64,000 bases of DNA, from assembly GCA_951828535.1 (NCBI GenBank), contig OX639990.1, positions 3,553,905 to 3,617,904 on the forward strand, read 5' to 3'. Positions 21,020 through 29,720 of this stretch are shown here, piece after piece. The notes under the pieces were generated by a model. That model saw only the letters and a program-made list of their open reading frames with translations. It did not search any database and had not been told where the DNA came from. Each line of letters starts with the position of its first letter. Position 1 is the first letter of the stretch. The position numbers and the translations under genes are program-made. This DNA comes from an uncultured Candidatus Entotheonella sp. (GTDB lineage: Bacteria; Tectomicrobia; Entotheonellia; Entotheonellales; Entotheonellaceae).

Positions 21020-21325
21020 CTACACCGTGATCCGCAACGGCATGCCCGACGCCCGCGTAATCCGCATGACCGCGGCGGAGTTGGGGTTGCCGTTTTCGGA
21101 CAGCGCCTTGTAGAGCCCTTCGCGGGTCATCCCAATATCGCGGGCCAGCAAAATCATGTTCTGCGCCCGTGCGAACTCGTTCAGGGCGGCCCGGATCAGG
21201 CTGCCGTCGCCCGGGCCTTCCTCCGCGCACGCGGCAAAAACGCGCATCTTCCTTATCCGGGCCTGTCCGTGCATCACGACTGCCTGCAGCCATTGGGGCT
21301 TAGAGCATACCCGGTTCTGGAGCAC
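21020..21325 (-). pseudogene. Orphan addiction-module antidote protein (HigA-like), N-terminus degenerate
   Basis: The C-terminal half of this 101-residue frame (DGSLIRAALNEFARAQNMI, then DIGMTREGLYKALSENGNPN) is a clear match to the probable addiction-module antidote family, a helix-turn-helix DNA-binding protein. The N-terminal half does not resemble the usual start of that family, and no RelE/ParE-type toxin gene precedes it in the 130 bases upstream. It is therefore probably a remnant of a toxin-antitoxin module, or an orphan antitoxin with a replaced N-terminus. The exact start is uncertain. Confidence 0.6.
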
Positions 21326-21455
21326 TTCCGGATCATAATGGCTTGACCTTAAGTCCAGGTCACTCTGGCGAAAGCAGGAGTCCAGAGGTTTTCGGGGGCC
21401 GCTGGATTTGAGCGATTCACTCAGACTGGTGGCCCTGGCCGAAGCTTGATTGGGC

Positions 21456-22736
21456 TTAGTCCTTCACGATGCCGATTTCGACCATCATGCCGGGCTTGAG
21501 GAGGCCGTTGGTGTTGGGGACGGTGATCTGGACGGGGATGCGTTGCTCCACCTTGGTGAAGCTGCCGGTGGGAGGGAAGAGGGCGAACTCGGAAATGGCG
21601 GCATGGCCGATGGTGTCCACGATGCCGCGGAATTCGTGGTCGGGGTAGGCGTCTACCTGGATGTCGACGGGCTTGCCGACGGTGACGTCGCGGATGTACG
21701 ACTCTTTGATGTTGGCCAGGATCCACACATCATGGGGGTCGCCGATTACCAGCACCGGCTGGCCCTTCTGAACGACCTGGCCTTCCTCGACGCGCTTGCG
21801 GCTGATAATGCCGGAGAGCGGGCTTTTCAGCACCGTTTTGCCCACGTTGCGTTCCGCAAGCTCGCGCTTGGCGTGCGCCTCCTTGAATTGCGCCTCCAGG
21901 ATGTTGATCTGTTCCTGAATTCGGCTGCGCTCGCCCTCGGTCTCCGCCAAGCGCACCTTGACGAGAGCCGCTTCGACCTCGGCCTCCAGCGTCTGCACAC
22001 GGCTACGGCGCAGTTGAATACGTTTCTTCAAGGTCAGGGCAGTTTCCAATCGCGCCTGAAGCTGCGCTACACGCTCCTGCGCGGCACTGAGGCGGGCCTC
22101 GGTTTGCGCCAGGTCGTCCTCGGCGTCTTCGCGGATGGTGGCGGACACAATGCCCTCGTCAGATAACGTGCTGACGCGCTCCCAGTTGTTCTCGGCGCTG
22201 CGCACTTGCCCCTGCATCTCGGCGACCGTGGACTCGGCTTCCTTCAGCGCGGCCTCGGCTTCAGCCAATTGGTTTTGCACCTGTTCGGTTTCGATCACCA
22301 GCGCCGTTCTCTCCTCGGCCAGGGCGCTCTGCTTGGCGGCGTGTTCGGCGCGGGCATGAGCGATTTGATCCCGCGCGCGTATACTGTCGAGTTTAACTTC
22401 CTCGCGCAGTACCTTGAGCTGGAAAGCAATCATGTCTACCCGGGCCTGCGTCTCTTCGAACTGAAGCTCGTAATCGGTGCTGTACATTTCCAGCAGCACG
22501 TCGTCCTTCTGCACCACGCTGCCCTCGTCGACGTGCAGGGCGCGCACCGTGCCGCCCACCTTCGGCGCCACCGGTACCATCAGGCCCTTGACGCGGGCGT
22601 CGTCGGTCACCACGTGTTTGGTTGTGTAAATCCAATAATCGACTCCGTAATACAAGCCAACGATCACCCCGAGGCCCAAGAGAATAGAGGGCAGAATGAC
22701 GCGCAGGCGGCCCGGTAGGGCGATTCTTTCGGCCAT
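21456..22736 (-). CDS. HlyD/EmrA-type periplasmic adaptor protein
   Basis: A 426-residue membrane-fusion protein starting at ATG 22736 (AGGA 11 bases upstream); the longer frame runs into the mfd region. A single N-terminal membrane helix (VILPSILLGLGVIVGLYYG) is followed by TDDARVKGLMVPVAPKVGG, the first half of the lipoyl domain, a long coiled-coil of about 150 residues (EAEAALKEAESTVAEMQG), and the second half VLKSPLSGIISRKRVEEGQ. Such adaptors link inner-membrane pumps to an outer-membrane channel. No pump gene lies next to it, so its partner is elsewhere. Confidence 0.88.
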   Translation of the reverse strand: MAERIALPGRLRVILPSILLGLGVIVGLYYGVDYWIYTTKHVVTDDARVKGLMVPVAPKVGGTVRALHVDEGSVVQKDDVLLEMYSTDYELQFEETQARVDMIAFQLKVLREEVKLDSIRARDQIAHARAEHAAKQSALAEERTALVIETEQVQNQLAEAEAALKEAESTVAEMQGQVRSAENNWERVSTLSDEGIVSATIREDAEDDLAQTEARLSAAQERVAQLQARLETALTLKKRIQLRRSRVQTLEAEVEAALVKVRLAETEGERSRIQEQINILEAQFKEAHAKRELAERNVGKTVLKSPLSGIISRKRVEEGQVVQKGQPVLVIGDPHDVWILANIKESYIRDVTVGKPVDIQVDAYPDHEFRGIVDTIGHAAISEFALFPPTGSFTKVEQRIPVQITVPNTNGLLKPGMMVEIGIVKD

Positions 22737-22809
22737 AAGGCGTGCGTTCCTGAGAGAAGGGATTCGATATGTTACGACATGGAGGCGAGATAGTTGAATG
22801 CTATCACAT

Positions 22810-25800
22810 TCAAAGTTCGCTAGCCAGAAGCCGCTGCAAGCCTCTCTTGAGCTGCACCAGGCGCTCGGCGGGCGTTCCTTCAGCCTCGGGAACGCACACC
22901 ACGTGCTCGGATTGGAAGCGATATCCAGGGTAGTCGGACTCCAGCCAGGGCAGCAGTCGTTCCGGCGCCAGCGGCGTCGAGGCGTGGAATGCCAGACGGA
23001 CCTCCGTACCCCGCTGCTCAATGCGTTCCAGGGCCAATTGCCGCGCCAGGATTTTGATTTCCAACACCTCCAGAAGCTGCAGCGTGGCCTCGGGCAGCAC
23101 CCCGAAACGATCCTGCATTTCGTTTCGCAACGCCTGCAACGCCGTGCTGCTCGTCACCGCCGACAAGCGCCGGTACAACTGCAGGCGCTGGGTTTCGCTC
23201 TCCACGTAGCTCTGCGGGATGTGTCCCTGCACCCCTAGGCGAAGTTCGGGCTCAACCCACACGGTGACGGCCTCGCCCTTGGCCTCGCGTACCGCCTCGG
23301 CCATCATCTGGCAATACAGATCGAACCCCACGCTGTTCATGTGGCCGGATTGCTGCGGCCCCAGCAGGTTGCCGGCGCCGCGGATTTCCAGGTCGCGGGA
23401 AGCCAGATGAAAGCCGGACCCTAGCTCGGAAAATTCCTCGAACGCCTCGATCCGCCGCCGTGCCACGCCGGACAGCAGCGCCTCGCCGGGAATGAGCAGG
23501 TAGGCATAGGCCTGTATCAGGCCGCGCCCCACCCGGCCGCGCAATTGGTGCATCTGCGCCAGCCCGAAGCTGTCGGCACGGTTGATGATGATGGTGTTGA
23601 CCGACGGTATGTCGAGGCCGGATTCGATGATCGTGGTGCACAGCAGCAGGTCGAAGTCGCGCCGCAGGAAATCCAGCATCACCGCCTCCAGCTGGCGCTC
23701 CGGCATCTGGCCGTGGGCGGTGCGGATGCGGCACTCGGGCGCCAGGCGCTGCAGCATGGCGTGGATGACCGGCAGACTGGCGATGTGGTTGTGCACGAAA
23801 AACACCTGCCCGTGCCGAGCCAGCTCCTGCCGCACGGCGCGCTCGATGATTTCTTCGCTGAACGGCATGATCACTGTCTCAATGGCGCTGCGCCCACCGG
23901 GCGGCGTCGCCATGATGGTGCAATCGCGTAGGCCGCTGAGCGCCATCTGCAGCGAGCGCGGGATGGGCGTGGCGGTGAGGATGAGCACGTCGGTCTTCAT
24001 GCTCAGCCGCTTGATGCGCTCCTTGTGTCCAACGCCGAAGCGGTGCTCCTCGTCCACCACCAGCAGGCCCAAATCTTTGAAGCGGATGTCCTTCTGCAGC
24101 AGGCGGTGGGTGCCGATGACGATGTCGACCGTTCCCTCTTGCAGCCCCTCCAGCGTTCGGGTCTGTTCCTTGCGGCTGTTCAGGCGGCTCAGCATGGCCA
24201 CCCGCGCGCCGAACGCCTCGAAGCGGCGCTGAAAGGTCTCGGTGTGTTGCTGCGCCAGCACCGTGGTGGGCACCAGAACGGCCACCTGCTTGCCGTCGAA
24301 CACCGCCTTGAAGGCGGCGCGCAGGGCGACCTCGGTCTTGCCGTAGCCGACATCGCCGCACACCAGCCGTTCCATGGGACGCGGGTGTTCCATGTCGATC
24401 AGCACGTCCTGGATGGCCTGCATCTGGTCGTCGGTTTCGACGTACTCGAAGGCGTTTTCAAACTCCTGGTGCAGCGTTGTGGACGCCGCGAACCTGTGGC
24501 CGACGTCCTGCTGGCGCGAGGCGTGCAGGCTGACCAGTTCGCCGGCCATGTCGAGCAGCGCCGCCTGGACGCGCGCCTTGGTGCGCGCCCAGGCGGCGGC
24601 GCCCAGGCGGTCGAGTGACACCTTGACGTCTTCGCCGCTGCCGCTGCGGTATTTCTCTACCAGGCTAAGGCGGTAGGATGGGACGTAGAGCTTCGCCTCG
24701 TCGGCGTAGGTGAGCTCCATGAATTCGCCGCCCTGGTGATCGACGTCGAGGAACGTCATGCCGCCGAAGCGCCCGATGCCGTAGTCGGCATGCACCACCA
24801 GGTCGCCGGGGCGCAGCGTGCTGACGTGGCTCGTCGGGTGCGCCGGGCCAGCAGGCGATGGCGCGGTTTGCTGCTTATCGCTGAACAGATCGCCCCCCCG
24901 CAGGACCACGAGGCGTTCATCCGGCCACAGGAAGCCGTGGCTGAGACTGCCTAAGGCCAGCATGGTGCTGCCCGGCGGGATGGCGCCTTCGTTCAGGCAT
25001 TGCGCGGCGGTGTCTGCAATGCGGCAACCGAGGCTGTAAGACGCCAGCACGTCGTGCAGTCGCCGTGTTTCCGGGCCGGAGCGGCACAGGATGAGCACCC
25101 CGAAGCCATCGCCGTGCCACTGTCTGAGGTGCGCTATAAAGCGTCCCAGGTCGCCCGAAAACGCCGGCGTGCCGCGCATGCGCAGTTCGGTGAGGTTGGT
25201 GGATAGTGGATAGTGGTCAGTGGCTAGCGGCTTTTGTTCTTGCTCCCCACGCTTCACGAACCACTCATCACTGCCTTTGAGGTTGTGGTAGCGGGTCAGC
25301 GCGACGTCGGTTCGCTCGCGCAGTTGCCGGGTCAGCGTCGGCACGGCGACGCATCGCTCCGTTGCATACGGCACGGTGCTGTCGCCCAGTCGCATGGCGA
25401 GCGGCGGTGGGAGTTGATCCAGGATGAGATGGACGTCTTCCAGATCGACGCAGCAAACCATCACGGCGTCCGGCAGGCCCGCCAATGGACATTCAAGGTC
25501 GTCAAAGAAAAAGGTATCCAGACCCCACGGCCAGGCGGCGGGATGCTGCTGGCGCCAATGCTCGAAGCTGGCGGCGATTCCGGCGTCATGCCAGTCGTGG
25601 GCGCGCAGATGCGCTCGCAGCCGCTCCCAGCCCGGCGCCGCTTCGGAGCCCTGCGGCGGCAGGACATGCAATGGCGCGATGACGATGCGCTGCAATTCGG
25701 CCACCGATAGCTGCGAGGCGACGTCGAAGGTGCGGATGGTTTCCACCTCGTCACCGAAGAATTCGAGCCGCCAGGGCCGCCTTTCCCCGGGCGAAAAAAC

Positions 25801-26340
25801 GTCCAGGATGCCGCCGCGCAGGGCGAACTCCCCAGCCGTCTCCACCATGGAGGTGCGCCGGTAACCGCGTTCGACCAGCGCCGCAGCGAACCCCGGCAGC
25901 GGGGTGACGTTGCCGACCTGGACCGGCATCAGGCGCTCGGCGAACAACCCCGGTGCCGTCCCGTAACGCAGCGAGGCGGCAGCGGCGACCACCACCACGG
26001 GTTCGCCGTTGCGCAGCCGCCACAGGGGTAGGTCGGCTGACAGCGCTTGCGTCTGAGTCGCTCCCTGCGGTTCGGGTATGTAACCCAGAACGGTGCTGGA
26101 TTCCTGGCAACAGGATGAGGAACTTGGCAGGTCGTCGAGAAAACAACGCAGATCGTTAATGAGCTCATCGCGGCGGGCAGGCTCCGGTGTCACGACGCAC
26201 ACTGGCCCCCGGCGTTCAGCGAACCAGCGCGCCAGTAAATAGCCTTGGCCGCCCGGACGCGATCCGCGCAGGATTCTTGGCGCCGGCCAACCCGTCTCGT
26301 TATGACACGCGATGTCGGTTGTAAGTGTTGGCATGGTCAT
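22810..26340 (-). CDS. mfd: Transcription-repair coupling factor Mfd
   Basis: A 1176-residue Mfd. The N-terminal UvrB-like module (EFALRGGILDVFSPGERRPWRLEFF) is followed by the RNA polymerase interaction domain (LRPGDLVVHADYGIGRFGGM), a RecG-like motor with P-loop GDVGYGKTEVALRAAF at about 661 and DEEHRFGV at about 760, and a C-terminal TRCF domain. It removes stalled RNA polymerase and recruits UvrA. Its ATG overlaps the stop of the upstream pilC-like gene (TGATG). Residues about 361-382 contain a repeat-derived looking segment not typical of Mfd, described separately. Confidence 0.95.
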   Translation of the reverse strand: MTMPTLTTDIACHNETGWPAPRILRGSRPGGQGYLLARWFAERRGPVCVVTPEPARRDELINDLRCFLDDLPSSSSCCQESSTVLGYIPEPQGATQTQALSADLPLWRLRNGEPVVVVAAAASLRYGTAPGLFAERLMPVQVGNVTPLPGFAAALVERGYRRTSMVETAGEFALRGGILDVFSPGERRPWRLEFFGDEVETIRTFDVASQLSVAELQRIVIAPLHVLPPQGSEAAPGWERLRAHLRAHDWHDAGIAASFEHWRQQHPAAWPWGLDTFFFDDLECPLAGLPDAVMVCCVDLEDVHLILDQLPPPLAMRLGDSTVPYATERCVAVPTLTRQLRERTDVALTRYHNLKGSDEWFVKRGEQEQKPLATDHYPLSTNLTELRMRGTPAFSGDLGRFIAHLRQWHGDGFGVLILCRSGPETRRLHDVLASYSLGCRIADTAAQCLNEGAIPPGSTMLALGSLSHGFLWPDERLVVLRGGDLFSDKQQTAPSPAGPAHPTSHVSTLRPGDLVVHADYGIGRFGGMTFLDVDHQGGEFMELTYADEAKLYVPSYRLSLVEKYRSGSGEDVKVSLDRLGAAAWARTKARVQAALLDMAGELVSLHASRQQDVGHRFAASTTLHQEFENAFEYVETDDQMQAIQDVLIDMEHPRPMERLVCGDVGYGKTEVALRAAFKAVFDGKQVAVLVPTTVLAQQHTETFQRRFEAFGARVAMLSRLNSRKEQTRTLEGLQEGTVDIVIGTHRLLQKDIRFKDLGLLVVDEEHRFGVGHKERIKRLSMKTDVLILTATPIPRSLQMALSGLRDCTIMATPPGGRSAIETVIMPFSEEIIERAVRQELARHGQVFFVHNHIASLPVIHAMLQRLAPECRIRTAHGQMPERQLEAVMLDFLRRDFDLLLCTTIIESGLDIPSVNTIIINRADSFGLAQMHQLRGRVGRGLIQAYAYLLIPGEALLSGVARRRIEAFEEFSELGSGFHLASRDLEIRGAGNLLGPQQSGHMNSVGFDLYCQMMAEAVREAKGEAVTVWVEPELRLGVQGHIPQSYVESETQRLQLYRRLSAVTSSTALQALRNEMQDRFGVLPEATLQLLEVLEIKILARQLALERIEQRGTEVRLAFHASTPLAPERLLPWLESDYPGYRFQSEHVVCVPEAEGTPAERLVQLKRGLQRLLASEL
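25195..25250. repeat. Low-complexity repeat in frame within mfd
   Basis: On the plus strand GGATAGTGGATAGTGGTCAG followed by TGGCTAGCGG resembles intergenic repeat units of the TGGATAGTGG type. In Mfd it encodes KPLATDHYPLSTN, a peptide without obvious counterpart in the family. The frame stays open. Confidence 0.4.
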
Positions 26341-27548
26341 CAGCCAAAGGTGCCAGCCATCTCGAAGATGGGCAAATACATGGCGATCAGCATGAAGCCG
26401 ATGAGCGCCCCGAGAACCACCATCAGCAGCGGCTCCAACAAGGAGGTTAGCGCCTCGACAGCGTGGTTCACGTCGTCGTCGTAAAAATCGGCGATCTTGT
26501 TGAGCATGGCGTCCAGGGAGCCGGCGTTTTCGCCCACTTCGACCATCTGCACCACCATCGGCGCAAAAACCGTCTGGTCGCGTAGCGACTCAGCAATCGT
26601 GCTCCCCTGCTTGATGCGCTCAATAGCGGTCAGAACGGCGTCTTCCATCACTTTGTTGCCGGTGATACGGGCGGTGATGGCCAGGCCGTCGAGGATGGGC
26701 ACGCCGCTGCTGACCAATGTCGCCAGTGTGCGGGCAAACGACGCCACCGCCATCTTCTCGACGAGACCGCCGAGGACGGGCGCCTTCAACAAGGCAGTGT
26801 CTATCAGCCGCCGCCCGCTGGCGGTGCGACGGAACCATCTGAACGCCCAGACCACTGCGAGGGCCGTGACCACCAAGTAGAGGATGACCGCCTTGACGCC
26901 ACTGCTCAGTGCCATGACGAGGCGCGTTGGCGCGGGCAGGGCACCGCCGAAGCTCTCGAGCAGGTCGGCGAAAATGGGGATGACGTAGATCAGCATGAAG
27001 ATCATGGCCAGCACGGCGACCGCGACAATGGCCGCCGGGTAGGCCATGGCGCCTTTGATCTTGTCCCGCAGCGCGCGGGATTTTTCCAGATAGACGGCCA
27101 AGCGGGTGAGGATGGTGTCGAGGGCGCCGCCCGCTTCGCCCGCCTCGACCATGTTGACGTAGAAATCGCCGAACACCTGCGGCTGTTTGCGCAGCGCTTC
27201 CGTGAAGCTGGCGCCTGCCTCCACGTCCGCCTTCACTTGCATGAGGATTTCCGCGAGGCGCTTGTTCGGGGTTTGACGGCCCAGCGTATCGAGGCACTGA
27301 ACGAGGGGCAGCCCCGAGGAGATCATGGTGGCAAATTGCCGGGTGAACACGACGAGATCCACGGCTGCGACGCCGCTCGTGAGGCCGGGGAGGTGGATCG
27401 TCAAGTTCCTGGGTCGGGCGCGCAGCGACGTGACGATGAGTTGGCGTTGCCGCAACGCCAAGGCGGCCGCGCGACGGTCGGCAGCGTCAATCTGGCCGCG
27501 CTGCATGGCGCCGGCGGCTGTTCGGACCGTGTACGTGAAAGTCGGCAT
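26340..27548 (-). CDS. pilC: Type IV pilus / type II secretion inner-membrane platform protein (PilC/GspF)
   Basis: A 402-residue polytopic membrane protein with two GspF domains: FTRQFATMISSGLPLVQCLD in the first and the matching FARTLATLVSSGVPILDGLA in the second, each followed by membrane helices (AAIVAVAVLAMIFMLIYVIPIF; LLMVVLGALIGFMLIAMYLPIF). It forms the inner-membrane platform on which the pilus is polymerised. Since minor pilins and a PilF-like lipoprotein are in the window, PilC of a type IV pilus is more likely than GspF of a secretion system. The N-terminal FTYTVRTAAGAMQRGQIDA start is normal. Confidence 0.9.
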   Translation of the reverse strand: MPTFTYTVRTAAGAMQRGQIDAADRRAAALALRQRQLIVTSLRARPRNLTIHLPGLTSGVAAVDLVVFTRQFATMISSGLPLVQCLDTLGRQTPNKRLAEILMQVKADVEAGASFTEALRKQPQVFGDFYVNMVEAGEAGGALDTILTRLAVYLEKSRALRDKIKGAMAYPAAIVAVAVLAMIFMLIYVIPIFADLLESFGGALPAPTRLVMALSSGVKAVILYLVVTALAVVWAFRWFRRTASGRRLIDTALLKAPVLGGLVEKMAVASFARTLATLVSSGVPILDGLAITARITGNKVMEDAVLTAIERIKQGSTIAESLRDQTVFAPMVVQMVEVGENAGSLDAMLNKIADFYDDDVNHAVEALTSLLEPLLMVVLGALIGFMLIAMYLPIFEMAGTFG

Positions 27549-27565
27549 GGGTTTTGGATTGACCT

Positions 27566-28438
27566 TTAATCGAGATGGGCTTCAAGCGCCGGGCCCACCG
27601 CCTCCAAAGGGAAGGCGAGGCCGGTCCAGATCGTGAACGCCGCGGCGCCCTGGCCCAGCAGCATGTCGAGGCCGCCAATCGTGGTGCAGCCGGCGGCTCG
27701 GGCGTCCTGCAGGAACGGTGTGTTCAGAGGTCGGTAGACGATGTCGTAGACGATCTGCTCGGGCCCGAAGCAGCGGCTGGGCAGCAGGGGTTCGTCACCT
27801 TCGTGCATCCCGAGCGAGGTGGCGTTGACGAGCAGACGGCTCTGCTGGGCGTCGTCGGCGGCGTCTGACATCGGCACGGCGCGCACCTCGGCGTCCGTAA
27901 ACCGTTTTTGCAAGTCCGCGGCCAGACGCTCGCTGCGGACGTGGGTGCGATTGGCGATGACCAGTCGCGGGCAGCCGGCGTTCAGCAGCGCGGCTGCCAA
28001 GGCACGCGCCGCGCCGCCGGCACCCAGGACGAGCACTGGGAGCTGGCTCAAAGGCGCTCCGAGATTTTGCAACGGCTGCAGAAACCCGGCACCGTCCGTG
28101 TTGTGGCCGGCGGTGCGGCCGTCGTGCACGTGCACCGTATTGACGGCGCCAATTGCCCTCGCCTCAGCCGTCACCTCGTCCAGACACGCCATGATGGCTT
28201 CCTTGTGCGGGATGGTCACGTTAAAGCCTGCGACCCCCAGCGCTACGGCCCCGGCAACGGCTCTGGCGAGGTCGTCCGGCGCCACGGAGAAAGGCACGTA
28301 GACGGCGTCCAGCCCGTGGTGTCGGAACGCCAGGGTGTGCATCAACGGCGACAGGGAATGCCCGATCGGATAGCCCATGATGCCGTACAGCCGGGTGGAC
28401 CCGGAGACGTTGGTGGGAGACGTGGATTCGGTTGGCAT
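27566..28438 (-). CDS. aroE: Shikimate dehydrogenase (NADP+)
   Basis: A 290-residue AroE read from ATG 28438, which has AGGAGG six bases upstream; an in-frame ATG at 28480 overlaps the preceding gene. The substrate motif YPIGHSLSPLMHT is at the N-terminus, NVTIPHKEAIM holds the catalytic Lys, GHNTDGAGF the catalytic Asp, and VLGAGGAARALAAALL the NADP-binding Rossmann loop with NRT following. It reduces 3-dehydroshikimate to shikimate on the route to chorismate, linking it to the PheA-TyrA fusion in this window. Confidence 0.95.
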   Translation of the reverse strand: MPTESTSPTNVSGSTRLYGIMGYPIGHSLSPLMHTLAFRHHGLDAVYVPFSVAPDDLARAVAGAVALGVAGFNVTIPHKEAIMACLDEVTAEARAIGAVNTVHVHDGRTAGHNTDGAGFLQPLQNLGAPLSQLPVLVLGAGGAARALAAALLNAGCPRLVIANRTHVRSERLAADLQKRFTDAEVRAVPMSDAADDAQQSRLLVNATSLGMHEGDEPLLPSRCFGPEQIVYDIVYRPLNTPFLQDARAAGCTTIGGLDMLLGQGAAAFTIWTGLAFPLEAVGPALEAHLD

Positions 28439-28476
28439 GCTGTCCTCCTGGCCCATTCGCTGGCACTCGCGGTGCT

Positions 28477-29271
28477 TCATTGCTTGCGCTCGCTTGCGCT
28501 CGCTGTGGGTGCGAGGCGCTCGAGTTTTTCGCGGGACGCAACGGCGAGGGGATTGTCAGGTTGCAGGGCGATGACCCGTTCCAGCGCCTGACGCGCCTCG
28601 TCCACCTGTCCAGCAGCTAGCAGCACATCGCCGAGTCCCGCGTAGGCTGCCGCGTAAGTAGGTCGCAGGCGAACAGCATCACGAAAGGCCTGGATGGCGG
28701 CGTCAGGACGCCCCATGCGATCGTATGCCAAGCCCAGGTTGTGGTACGCCTCGGGCAGACTCCGGTAGCTCAGGGCGCGGCGAAACTGCGCCGCCGCCAA
28801 ATCGAACTGTCCCTGCTGTGAATGAGCCAGTCCCATGTTCACGTGCGCCAAGGCGGGCCGATCGTAACCGGGGTCCTGCAGGGCGCGTTGCGCCAAATCC
28901 AGGGCTTCGTCGGGGCGGTTGCGCAGCAACAGCAGGGTGCTGTAATTCACCAGAACGGAGGGAGACGGGTTATTCTGCTGCAACGCCTGTCGGTAGGCGT
29001 CTTCGGCGAGGTCGAAGCGGTTGCGAATTTGGTATGTCAGGGCCAGAAGCTCGAAGTAGCTCGGCTCGCGCGGGCGCAGACTCAGTGCCTGGCGGATCGC
29101 CTGTTCGGCGGCATCGTAGGATTCGGCGCCGAGATACGTCTGCGCCAATTGGTAGTAGTTGTCGGCCTGCGCCCGCTGTTCGGCGATCGTCCCGCAGCCC
29201 AGCGACACGCCGGCGACGGCGAGGATCAGGACGGAAGCAAGTCGGCGGGCATTGGTGGGAATTGGCTTCAT
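28477..29271 (-). CDS. PilF/PilW-like TPR lipoprotein, type IV pilus biogenesis
   Basis: A 264-residue lipoprotein with signal peptide ending SLGCGT and about six tetratricopeptide repeats (AQTYLGAESYDAAEQAIRQA; ALAHVNMGLAHSQQGQFDLA; AYAGLGDVLLAAGQVDEARQ). This matches PilF, the pilotin that helps secretin PilQ insert in the outer membrane. It sits just upstream of aroE and pilC on the same strand, supporting a pilus role, although generic TPR lipoproteins look similar. Confidence 0.78.
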   Translation of the reverse strand: MKPIPTNARRLASVLILAVAGVSLGCGTIAEQRAQADNYYQLAQTYLGAESYDAAEQAIRQALSLRPREPSYFELLALTYQIRNRFDLAEDAYRQALQQNNPSPSVLVNYSTLLLLRNRPDEALDLAQRALQDPGYDRPALAHVNMGLAHSQQGQFDLAAAQFRRALSYRSLPEAYHNLGLAYDRMGRPDAAIQAFRDAVRLRPTYAAAYAGLGDVLLAAGQVDEARQALERVIALQPDNPLAVASREKLERLAPTASASERKQ

Positions 29272-29333
29272 ACGAGGCTGGCCTCAGGTTTGGCGAAGCA
29301 GTGCCTGCTCATACCGATTTATCATGGCCCGTC

Positions 29334-29633
29334 CTAGTGCGCCAGCCGTTCGATGAATCGGGGCCTGCGCGCGTGCCGCTCACGAAGCGAGCGAAGGCGA
29401 TTCCTGAAGGTTTCTGTTTCGCCGTCTTCACCAGCCAGCGCCTGCGGATTGAGGAGCCGACTCGTAGCCTGTTCATAGCCGTCGGGGTTAAGGTTTGATG
29501 TCGCCTTTTCCACCTCGTTCCAGACCTGGGTTCCCCGACGCCTGACGGCATCGAGGCGTAGCCGTCGTGCTTCCTGGGCCTCCCGACGTTCGGCTTCGAT
29601 GGCCTGGAATTCGCAGTGCTGGTACTCGCTCAA
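29334..29633 (-). pseudogene. Internally deleted remnant of a SWIM-type hypothetical protein
   Basis: The 99-residue frame begins MSEYQHCEFQAIEAE, very like the start of a widespread family whose members begin MSEYQYYEFQAID and run to several hundred residues. It ends with the kind of segment found at the C-terminus of such proteins (WNEVEKATSNLNPDGYEQA; FRNRLRSLRERHARRPRF). The middle, including any zinc-binding region, is missing. I therefore read it as a gene that lost its centre by deletion; whether the short product is still made is unknown. Recognition is from memory, hence moderate confidence. Confidence 0.5.
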
Positions 29634-29720
29634 TGGCTGATTTCCCTATTGCCGCCTCCTGCATCACGTCTGGACCCGCCGTCCCGAGACACCGCGTATG
29701 GCAATGGCGACGCTTTCTCC

